In this document: piece by piece, positions 28,068-36,800 of the stretch
Position numbering within the stretch: the first letter of the stretch is position 1
How the letters are laid out: every line of letters begins with the position of its first letter
IMG/VR virus record: IMGVR_UViG_3300030329_004520
Span: 18,544 to 82,543 of that record
Length of the DNA: 64,000 nucleotides
Direction: 5' to 3' (one strand)
DNA from: a virus
Made by a program: the position numbers and the translations under genes
The notes under the pieces: model-generated
Seen by the model: the letters and a program-made list of their open reading frames with translations, nothing else
Told to the model about the DNA's origin: nothing
Database searches by the model: none

Positions 28068-28988
28068 ATGTATAAATACGAATTAGTCACATTATTAGAA
28101 AAAGTATTAATGAAGAGTTACCAAATGAAAAATGGTGAGCATGCTTTTCATTGTCCTTTCTGTAATCATCACAAAAAGAAATTACAAGTAAACTTTGACA
28201 CCCAAAAATGGCATTGTTGGGTTTGTAATGCTGGTGGTCATAAGATTGGTATATTACTCAGAAAGATAAATGCACCTAAACAAATCATTTCAGAGGTATT
28301 GAAAATACTCGGTGATTATAGAGGTGTCAAACACGAAAAAGATGAAAAAACAGAATATAATGTTAGTTTACCACAATGTTATAAACCTCTTTGGAAAAAA
28401 TCAGATGATACATTATATAAGCATGCGATACATTATTTGAAACAAAGAAATATCGGTCCGATAGATATTCTTCGTTATTCAATAGGATATTGTTCATCAA
28501 ATGGATACTCTAATCGTATTATTATTCCGAGTTATGATGCTGATGGTAAATTGAATTATTTTATAGCACGAGATATGTTTCCAAATTCAAAGTTTAAATA
28601 TAAGAATCCACCAATGTCAAAAGACACGGTGTGTTTTGAGATGTTTATAAATTGGAAAGAACCAATTGTTTTATGTGAAGGAGCATTTGATGCTATAGCT
28701 ATTAGAAATAATGTAATACCTTTATTAGGTAAATTTCCAAGTAAAACATTAGTTATGAGATTAGTGGAAAAGAAAGTAAAAAAGATTTATATCGCACTTG
28801 ATGAAGATGCGAGACAAGATGCCATTAAGTTAAGTAAGTTTTTAATGGATTATGGTATTGAAACATATTTAATAGACTTGAAAGATAAAGACCCTTCAGA
28901 AATGGGATTTAATAAATTTTGGAATTTATTACACGATACAAAACAAACAAAATTTTCAGATATAGTTAAGGGGAGATTATATGCGTAG
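28068..28988 (+). CDS. DNA primase (zinc ribbon + Toprim)
   Basis: The 306-residue protein has an N-terminal zinc ribbon with C29/C32 (CPFC) and C50/C53 (CWVC), and a Toprim domain with E204 in LCEGAFDAIAI and D245/D247 in ALDEDAR. This is the DnaG/T7-type primase architecture, which makes RNA primers for lagging-strand synthesis. No helicase domain is fused, so a separate replicative helicase must lie elsewhere. It is probably translated without a ribosome site. Its end overlaps the nucleotidyltransferase start by 8 bp. Confidence 0.88.
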   Translation: MYKYELVTLLEKVLMKSYQMKNGEHAFHCPFCNHHKKKLQVNFDTQKWHCWVCNAGGHKIGILLRKINAPKQIISEVLKILGDYRGVKHEKDEKTEYNVSLPQCYKPLWKKSDDTLYKHAIHYLKQRNIGPIDILRYSIGYCSSNGYSNRIIIPSYDADGKLNYFIARDMFPNSKFKYKNPPMSKDTVCFEMFINWKEPIVLCEGAFDAIAIRNNVIPLLGKFPSKTLVMRLVEKKVKKIYIALDEDARQDAIKLSKFLMDYGIETYLIDLKDKDPSEMGFNKFWNLLHDTKQTKFSDIVKGRLYA

Positions 28989-29490
28989 AAATTGGAACGA
29001 AAATTGGAGAAAATCAATCATAGTATTAAGTGGTGGATTCGACCCAGTACACAAAGGACATTTGAGAATGTTCAGAGAAGCGAGTTGGTTAGGACACCAA
29101 GTAATTGTAGGATTAAATTCAGATGATTGGTTGACTCGTAAAAAAGACAAACCATTTATGAAGTTTGAAGAAAGAAAAGAAATACTTGAAGGATTTAAAT
29201 ACATAAATCAAGTATTACCATTTGATGATTCAGATGATACGGCTAGTGATTTAATTAGAAGAGTTCATAATATTTATGATAGTGAATCACACGAACACGA
29301 ATATGAAGATGCGGGTCATATGGGTATGGTGGGTTATTATCAAATTTATTTCGCTAATGGTGGTGATAGAACTTCAGATAATGTACCTGAGATGAATATT
29401 TGTCGAGAATTAGATGTAACTATGTTATGGGGTGTCGGTGGAGGAAAAATCCAATCATCATCTTGGTTAATAGGAGGAAAAGATGAGTAA
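28981..29490 (+). CDS. Cytidylyltransferase-like nucleotidyltransferase
   Basis: The 169-residue protein carries the nucleotidyltransferase motif GGFDPVHKGHL (HxGH at residues 24-27), followed by VIVGLNSDDWL and KFEERKEIL. The C-terminal half has FANGGDRTSDNVPEM and a Ser-rich QSSSWLI in place of the usual ISST loop. Relatives such as glycerol-3-phosphate cytidylyltransferase and the RfaE nucleotidyl domain join CMP or AMP to a phosphorylated sugar or alcohol. Similar proteins occur in marine T4-like phages (from memory). The overlap with a HAD phosphatase cluster suggests a small sugar- or nucleotide-activation step. Substrate unknown. Confidence 0.8.
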   Translation: MRRNWNENWRKSIIVLSGGFDPVHKGHLRMFREASWLGHQVIVGLNSDDWLTRKKDKPFMKFEERKEILEGFKYINQVLPFDDSDDTASDLIRRVHNIYDSESHEHEYEDAGHMGMVGYYQIYFANGGDRTSDNVPEMNICRELDVTMLWGVGGGKIQSSSWLIGGKDE

Positions 29491-29626
29491 AGATACAACA
29501 CCAGAACAATATTTAGAAATGTGGTTATCAGAACAGATACCTACAGGTGAATGGTTACGATTATTGGAATGGAGAGAAGATATTAAAGAGGTATATGAAA
29601 AACATTTAGAGGCTAAAGATGAATAG
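29483..29626 (+). CDS. Small acidic hypothetical protein (47 residues)
   Basis: ATG at 29483 follows a strong AGGAGG site at 29473-29478. The 47-codon frame starts MSKDTTPEQYLEMW and ends with KHLEAKDE. It overlaps the previous gene by 8 bp and the next by 8 bp, the same coupling pattern as its neighbours, which supports that it is real. It is predicted helical and acidic with three Trp. No family recognised. Confidence 0.6.
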   Translation: MSKDTTPEQYLEMWLSEQIPTGEWLRLLEWREDIKEVYEKHLEAKDE

Positions 29627-30368
29627 AGTTTATATATTTGATGTAGATGGAACATTAACACCATCAAGACAACCGATGACAAAAAAGTTTAGAGATTTTT
29701 TTAAAAAATGGGCTTTAGAAAACACATTTTATTTAGTTACAGGTTCTGATTTACCTAAACTTCAAGAACAAATGGAAGGTCTAGAAATACACGCCGATGG
29801 AATCTTCACTTGTTGTGGAAATGAATTTTGGCAAGCGGACCCAGCAGTACATCCAAAATATTGTGATTTAATTTATCAAAATAGATTTACTCCACCCGAT
29901 TCTCTAATTGAATACTTAGAAGAAAAATTAAAAGAAAGTAAATATTATCATAGAGCGGGTAATCATATTGAAAATAGAAAGTCTTTATTAAATTTTAGTG
30001 TAGTTGGTAGAAATTGTACATTAGAACAAAGAAAAGATTATTTTGAATGGGATAAAGAAAGAAATGAAAGAAAAAGTATAGCTACTGGTATAAAGTTTGG
30101 TTGGTCAAAACTAGATGCTGTCATAGGTGGCCAAATATCTATAGACATATATCCAAAGGGTAGAGATAAATCACAGATATTGGATATCATAGAACAAGAA
30201 AGACTTGTAAAACCTGATGAATATATTTTTATAGGTGATGGTATCAATAATAAGGGCAATGATTGGCCATTAGCAAAATTAATGCTTACTAAAAAAGATT
30301 ATTGTTCATCATATCAAACAGATGGTTGGAAAGAAACACAAAAAATATTGGAGAATTTAATTGATTAA
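29619..30368 (+). CDS. HAD-superfamily phosphatase, phosphomannomutase-like
   Basis: The 249-residue protein has HAD motif I FDVDGTLTPS with D8/D10, motif II in YLVTGSD, and the terminal GDGINNKGNDWPLA that carries the motif IV acids. The cap segment around IDIYPKGRDKSQIL is the form seen in eukaryotic-type phosphomannomutases and sucrose/trehalose phosphatases. Acting on a sugar phosphate would pair it with the nucleotidyltransferase two genes upstream. It overlaps the nuclease gene by 8 bp. Substrate is inferred only. Confidence 0.78.
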   Translation: MNRVYIFDVDGTLTPSRQPMTKKFRDFFKKWALENTFYLVTGSDLPKLQEQMEGLEIHADGIFTCCGNEFWQADPAVHPKYCDLIYQNRFTPPDSLIEYLEEKLKESKYYHRAGNHIENRKSLLNFSVVGRNCTLEQRKDYFEWDKERNERKSIATGIKFGWSKLDAVIGGQISIDIYPKGRDKSQILDIIEQERLVKPDEYIFIGDGINNKGNDWPLAKLMLTKKDYCSSYQTDGWKETQKILENLID

Positions 30369-33300
30369 AACAATAGCACATTTAGCAGATATACATATTC
30401 GTAAACTACATAGGTTTGTAGAATACAGACAAGTATTTAAAAAACTATACAAACAATTAAAAGATTTAAAACCAGACGCTATATACATTGGTGGAGATGT
30501 TGTTCACGGAAAACTTGATACATCACCCGAAGAAGTCAGAATGGTTGCAAACTTCTTTTTAGAATTATGTAAGATAGCTCCAACGATTGTTATACCAGGT
30601 AATCACGATTGTAATTTAAATAACAAATCAAGAGAAGATACTCTTTCACCTATCGTAGATTTAGTACAAAAGATTACACCTAATTTACATTATTGGAAAA
30701 AGTCAGGTGTTTATACAATTGATAATGTAGATTTTGGACATATGTCAATATTTGACCACGATAAAGAAGGTAATCAATTAACAGATGGTTTACCTAATCC
30801 AGATGATTTAAAAAATAAACATAAAGTTGCGTTGTTTCACGGTGGAGTAGATAAACATTTATATGATAATGGGTTCGCTGTTAGAGATGAGCATGTTAAA
30901 CTTGACACATTTGCTGGATATGATATGGTGTTGTTGGGTGACATACATAAAAGACAATTCTTAAATGAAGAAGAAACAATTGCATATCCTGGTTCATTAA
31001 TTCAACAGAATTATTCAGAAGAACCAAGTCACGGATTCTTATTATGGAATGTAGAAACAAAGAAAGCTGAATATCACGAAGTAGAGAATGATTATGGTTA
31101 TAAAATATTAAAAGTAGAAGAGGGTGAAATAAAAAATTCTACAACAAATGATAATCCATTTGAATTAACATTTATGCCACCAAAAGGTAGAGTAAAGATA
31201 AAATTTTGGGATACAACACTTGAACAAATTAAAGATATACAAATCGGTTTGAGAAAACAATATCCTAAACTTAAAGAAATAATAACAGAAAGACAAGATA
31301 ATATATCAATAGGAAGTGACAGAGAAAATAAATTAGATATTGGTGATGTGAGAGATGTTAATTATCAGAATGAATTATTAGAAGATTTCTTGAAAAGAAA
31401 TGTTGATGGTATAGATGATAAAACAATACAAAGAGTTCAAAAGATAAATGAAATGACAAATGATTCACCAGAGATATATGATGGTGATATTACAAGGAAT
31501 GTGGATTGGAAAATAAAGTCGTTTGAGTTTGATAATATGTTTTGTTATGGTAAAGGTAATAAAATAGATTTTAGTAAATTAGATGGAACGGTAGGAGTTG
31601 TAGCTCCTAATCATTCAGGTAAATCATCTATAATGGATGCTATTGCTTATACAATATATGATGTATGTAGTAGAACAACACGAGCGTTGGATGTAATGAA
31701 TAAGAAAAGACAAACATTCAGAGCTAAATTAAATCTTGAAATCAATGGTATAGATTATTGGATTGAAAGAGATGCTCAATATAAGAAAAGACAACACAAA
31801 GATGGTACAAAAACTCATATGTGTCCAGTTAAAGTTAAATTTTATATGATTGATGATGCTGGTGAAGAAGTAGATTTAAGTGGAGCGGCAAGATTTAATT
31901 CAGCATATGGAAGTGGTACAAACGAAGAAATCAAGAAAGTGTTAGGAACATTTGACGACTTCATCCTTACCTCGTTATCGCTACAAACCAATGGTATGAA
32001 CTTCCTCGATAAGAAACAAGCCGAGAGAAAAAAAATTCTTTCTACTTTTATGGATATTGAGGTGTTTGAACAACTTGAAACCATTGCCAAATCTGATTCC
32101 AATGAAGAGAGAATTATGTTACGACAATTTCAAAAGAAAGATTCGTATAAAGAAATAGGTACGATAAATCAAAGAATTACTGAATTAGAAAAAGATGAAA
32201 AAGAATTAGCTAATAAAGATAAACAAATAGATGATAAATTAACTGATTTAGAAACAAAAAAAATTGAATTAGTTAAAAAATTATATAAGATAGATGAGAC
32301 TTATGATATAGATGAATTACAAACATTAAAAAATTCTAGTTATAGTGAAAAACAAGATATAGAAAAAAAACTTAAAGAAGATAAAGAATATAAAGAAACT
32401 TTACGACCAATGTATATGGATTACCACAAAAAACTCGCAGAAGTTGATGAAGAGAAAATACAATCAGATTATGAAGATTATAAAGAAATTAAAAAAGCTT
32501 TAAGAGAAATCAAAAGTCAAATGAAATTAATTGAAACTAAATCTAAATCATTGAATAGACATGCTGATGATTTAAAGAAATTTGAGTATGATGAAAATTG
32601 TGAATATTGTATTAAGAATGGTAAAGAACAAATACACGAACAAGAAGAAATACAATCTCAATTAATGGATTTAGATGAAGAATATAAAGAGTGGGAAACA
32701 CACTTTAAATTAAAATCTTACGCTCTTGAAAAATTAGGTGACGCTGAGAAAAGAAATAGAGATTACAAAATATTTTCAGATGAATTAAATCAAATATCTC
32801 ACGACGCTGTTAAAATAGGTGGTAAGATAGATAAGAATGAAGCTAGATTAAAACATTTAGAAAGTAATTTAAATAACATAGATAGTAAGATTAGTAGATA
32901 TTATGAATTAGAACAAAAGATTGAAACAAATAATGATTTAAATGAACAAATATCCACACTTACAGATAAGATATCTCAACTACAGATAGAATCAATATCA
33001 GTTGATAAAGAATATAAAAAAGTATTATCGACTTTATCAGTAGCTAAAAATCAAAAACAACAAATAGAAGATGATATTCAAAAACTTGTTGATATAGAAC
33101 AGAAAATATTAGATTATGATTTATATCTTTTAGCACTATCTAAAGATGGTGTTCCGTATGAGTTAATCTCAAAAGCAATTCCAGCTATTGAAAGAGAAAT
33201 CAATTATGTATTAGAAAATATGAATGCTGGTTTCCATATTGAATTAGAGATGAAAGATAAAATGATTGACGCCTTTATATGTTATGGTGATGATAAATGG

Positions 33301-33588
33301 AATCTTGAATTATCAAGTGGTATGGAAAGGTTTGTTTCATCATTAGCAATTAGAATAGGATTAATCAATGTATCAACATTACCTCGTCCTAACTTCATTA
33401 TAGTAGATGAGGGATTCGGTGCTTTAGATTCGGATAATATTGCTAATATGCAAGGAGCGTTTCAATACTTGAGAACTCAATTTGATTTCACTATGATTAT
33501 AACTCACTTAGATACAATCAAAGATTATATGGATACATTGATTCCTATTGATGTAGAGAATGGAATTAGTAAAGTTACTTATGTATAA
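30361..33588 (+). CDS. gp47-gp46: Fused Mre11-Rad50 (SbcD-SbcC, gp47-gp46) recombination nuclease
   Basis: This is a single 1075-residue frame. Residues 1 to about 340 are an Mre11/SbcD phosphoesterase (HLADIHIRK, YIGGDVVHG, VIPGNHDCN, LFHGGVD, LLGDIHKR). From about residue 381 it becomes Rad50/SbcC: Walker A APNHSGKSS at 415-423, a long charged coiled coil with the zinc-hook C747-x-x-C750, a signature LSSGMERF near 984 and Walker B FIIVDEGFGALD with D1016/E1017. In T4 these are two proteins (gp47, gp46) that resect DNA ends for recombination-dependent replication. The start is TTG at 30361, overlapping the HAD gene end; no stop or second start separates the halves. Confidence 0.92.
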   Translation: MIKTIAHLADIHIRKLHRFVEYRQVFKKLYKQLKDLKPDAIYIGGDVVHGKLDTSPEEVRMVANFFLELCKIAPTIVIPGNHDCNLNNKSREDTLSPIVDLVQKITPNLHYWKKSGVYTIDNVDFGHMSIFDHDKEGNQLTDGLPNPDDLKNKHKVALFHGGVDKHLYDNGFAVRDEHVKLDTFAGYDMVLLGDIHKRQFLNEEETIAYPGSLIQQNYSEEPSHGFLLWNVETKKAEYHEVENDYGYKILKVEEGEIKNSTTNDNPFELTFMPPKGRVKIKFWDTTLEQIKDIQIGLRKQYPKLKEIITERQDNISIGSDRENKLDIGDVRDVNYQNELLEDFLKRNVDGIDDKTIQRVQKINEMTNDSPEIYDGDITRNVDWKIKSFEFDNMFCYGKGNKIDFSKLDGTVGVVAPNHSGKSSIMDAIAYTIYDVCSRTTRALDVMNKKRQTFRAKLNLEINGIDYWIERDAQYKKRQHKDGTKTHMCPVKVKFYMIDDAGEEVDLSGAARFNSAYGSGTNEEIKKVLGTFDDFILTSLSLQTNGMNFLDKKQAERKKILSTFMDIEVFEQLETIAKSDSNEERIMLRQFQKKDSYKEIGTINQRITELEKDEKELANKDKQIDDKLTDLETKKIELVKKLYKIDETYDIDELQTLKNSSYSEKQDIEKKLKEDKEYKETLRPMYMDYHKKLAEVDEEKIQSDYEDYKEIKKALREIKSQMKLIETKSKSLNRHADDLKKFEYDENCEYCIKNGKEQIHEQEEIQSQLMDLDEEYKEWETHFKLKSYALEKLGDAEKRNRDYKIFSDELNQISHDAVKIGGKIDKNEARLKHLESNLNNIDSKISRYYELEQKIETNNDLNEQISTLTDKISQLQIESISVDKEYKKVLSTLSVAKNQKQQIEDDIQKLVDIEQKILDYDLYLLALSKDGVPYELISKAIPAIEREINYVLENMNAGFHIELEMKDKMIDAFICYGDDKWNLELSSGMERFVSSLAIRIGLINVSTLPRPNFIIVDEGFGALDSDNIANMQGAFQYLRTQFDFTMIITHLDTIKDYMDTLIPIDVENGISKVTYV

Positions 33589-33742
33589 CAGATAATTTCT
33601 TACCAACCTTCTTACCATTTGAAAGATGTTCAAATAATATTCTTGAAAGATTAGCTGATACGGTTAATCCTCTCATTTTACTATCTTCTTCTAATAGTTC
33701 ATCTATTTCATTACTTATTGATATTGACCTGATTTTCTTCAT
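33575..33742 (-). CDS. Ribbon-helix-helix (Arc/MetJ/CopG-type) DNA-binding protein
   Basis: On the minus strand, ATG at 33742-33740 opens 55 codons ending TAA at 33577-33575. The protein reads MKKIRSISISNEIDELL, then EEDSKMRGLTVSANLSRIL, then FEHLSNGKK with a basic end. This is a short N-terminal beta strand (alternating I/S), two helices joined by a G-L-T-V-S turn, and an N-S-R start of helix B: the RHH pattern. RHH dimers bind operators through the strand. It converges on the nuclease gene, overlapping its end by 14 bp, and is the only supported minus-strand gene. TATAAATA (the T4 late core) reads on its strand 55 bp upstream of its ATG. Confidence 0.72.
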   Translation of the reverse strand: MKKIRSISISNEIDELLEEDSKMRGLTVSANLSRILFEHLSNGKKVGKKLSVIHK

Positions 33743-33796
33743 ATTAATAAATATTAATAATTTTTATTAATCTTTAAAAGATTCTCATAAAATTAA

Positions 33797-33804
33797 TATT
33801 TATA
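33797..33804. promoter_or_regulatory. TATTTATA / TATAAATA site between the divergent RHH and fibre genes
   Basis: On the + strand TATTTATA lies 24 bp before the fibre TTG start. On the minus strand the same bases read TATAAATA, the exact T4 late core, 55 bp before the RHH start. It could serve either gene or both. Confidence 0.45.
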
Positions 33805-33828
33805 GATGTAGAATCATGGAGAATTTAT

Positions 33829-36800
33829 TTGGCAATTAAAAGATATCCACCTTCGTTTGATAAGAATAAGAAGTATCCACCACAATATGATTTAGAAAAT
33901 ATAGATGTGTTTCTAGAATCACCTGTAGGTGATTACTTTAATATTAGTGGTCTGCCTAGTGAGATTGGATTTGGTAAACACGCATTTAGTCTTTATGTTA
34001 CAGAACCACTAAATGGTTTACCATTAAAAGACTATGGAAATATTTTAATAGAAGCAAAAGATGCAGCAGGTACCTTAATATGGTCTGGTGTAACACAACA
34101 TTCTGATATTAGTGGAGCAGCTGTTTGTTATATTTGGGTAAAACAAGACCCTCTTAGAACTGAAAAAAATATAATTGATGGAACTGGAACATTAACTATT
34201 GTAGGGCAATTATCTAATGTACCAAATCAATATAGAGATGTATATAATTTAAGAACTACTATACCATTAAATATACGAAAAAGTTTTTCAAATCTCTCTC
34301 CTTTATTTTTTCAAAGTTCATCTTTAATTCAAAGTACTTTAGCAATTTCAGAACAACTTGAAGCTGATATTGATAATGCTAACTTTAATAGGTCATATGC
34401 TGACATAACAATTAAAAATTTAGAAACTTATGGTGGTCAAGTAGATTCAATTCAAATAAGTTACTTAGAAAGTGGTTCTTTATCGACTTTAACAGATAAT
34501 GACTATACATTTTTAACGCAACATACAATACAAACAACAAGTGCTTCTTTTGAAGATGAAATTGACTTTAAGATATCAGAAGGATTAAATCCTACTAGTC
34601 AATCATTTAGAGTATTAATGCCACCTATGGCAAATCAATCTGGTAGTGATTTTGGATTAGATAATAATAAATTTAAATTTAAGTTTGAATTTTTAAATAA
34701 AAATAATGAAAAAGCTAAAGCAGTTACTACTAATACTGATTTAATTATTACTTCTTCTTGGATTGAGTTCGCCGGACCTGCTACGGTTATTACTGGTGAA
34801 GATAATTTAATAGCGGGTCAGATGTTTATTGGTAATTCAGTAGGTGATGGTATTGAAGTTAGTGGTCAATCTTCAGCATTTTTAAGAAGTATAGGTTATT
34901 TAGGATTTAATAGTGCATCGGCTGGTAGTGGTTCTGGATTTATGTTATATTCTGGTTCTGTTCTCGGAGCTAATACAGATGAATATTCAAATGGTGGTAT
35001 AGGATTTGAATTTGTTCAAGATTCTAGTTCTTATATGAAATTTGGCAGTGCTAATAATTTATTCGATATTAGAGCTAAAACATTTTTCGTAGGTAGTGAA
35101 ACAACACAATTTATTAGTGGTTCTAGTGGTAAAGTAGAAATAAGTTCATCTAAATTTCATTTGAAACCTGATGGTAGTGTTACTATGTCAGGACAATTAG
35201 CTGTAGAAGCTGGTGGTACAATTGGTGGTTTTACAATATCAGATGATGCCCTTTCAACAGATACTTTTATACTTAGTAGTAGTCAAGTTCTTAATGACCC
35301 TGTTTCATTTATTTCTTCTAGTGCGTTTAAAGTAAGCGCCGCCGGTAAATTAACAGCATCAGAAGCATATATAGCAGGAGCTGTTATAACAGGCTCAACT
35401 GGTGATTTCAAATCTATAGTAGCTAGAGGAGTTAGTATAGGTGGTAGTGGTGATACTACTGAAGGACAGATTTCAACTACACAAGTTACTGCTAGTGTTA
35501 TTTCTGCGTCAAGTACATTACTTACAGGTGAATTGACAGCTTCTTCGTTAGATGTGACAGGTACATCTACTTTTGATGGAGCAGTAACATTTAATGGTGA
35601 TGTAGGTGCAGTCAGTTCTAGTAAGATAATAAGTGCTTCTCGTATTCACGGTGAATTAGGAGCAACTTTTAATGGAAATGTAATTGTAAATGGAGATGTA
35701 AAGGCAGAGAATTATATAACAGAAGAAATAACTATTATTACTTCTGAAGGTTCAACACGATTCGGTGATACACAAGATGATAGACACGAATTTACTGGGT
35801 CTTTAGAAATTCATCACACAGGTTCAATTGGTTTTCATTTAACTGGTTCTGACGCACGAGTAGATGGAAACATAAGTGCGAGTGGATATGTCGCTGCAAG
35901 TTCATTAAAAGGAATAAGTCCATCTGGTGGAGATTTAATAGATATTGTCAAAGCCTCAAATTCTCAAATAATTGTCGGTGATAGTGGACTGAATAACCCA
36001 TTAATTCTTAATGGAAACTTATGTTCTATACAAATAGGACCTGATATTAATGAATCTTATGCCGGTGGGACTCCGGGTGATAATAAAATTACTTTTAGTA
36101 CACAGAATAGTTATTTTTATGGTAAAGCTATGTTTGGAGGAATCAATACAGATTCTAGAGTACTTAGTGATACATTAACCGTAGCAGGTTCATATAGTGG
36201 AAGTGGTGATTTAAAAATATCGAATGGAACAAATACTTTACATTATGATGTATCACGACACGCAATTTCATCAAGTGGAGCTACTCTTGATTTTATGGGA
36301 ACAGATTTCTCATTCAATACAAATGATTTATTTATTGACCAATCTACAAGTAGAATTGGTATCGGAACGACAAGTCCAACAACAACATTAGAAGTAGTTG
36401 GTGACATCAGTGCGAGTGGTGTTGTATATGCTAGTAGATTCGAAGCTAGTGGTTCTGGAACAGCCATTGACATTGTTGATAATTTAGATATAACAGGAGC
36501 TCTAACGGCGAGTGCAGGTATTAGTGCTAGTGGACATATTGTTACAACTAGAGGGATTAAATCAAAAGAAATAGATGCCAACGGTGACTTAACTCTACAT
36601 AAACTTAACGCTGGCACTAGAAATATAGTATTTAAAACTGATGGTGATTCATCTGGTGATATGGATGCAGCTATAACATTAGGTTCTTCTGAAGATTTAA
36701 CAATACGAACTCAAAATGATGGTGGTGATATAGAAATAAAAACTACTAATTTTGATGATGCAATTTATATAGATGATTCGACACAAAGAGTTGGTATTGG

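Noticed and set aside
36243-36617. 124-residue minus-strand frame in fibre gene 1, and the similar one at 41614-42102
   Set aside because: Both are reverse readings of the ISASG-type repeats and have the same biased composition; not genes.
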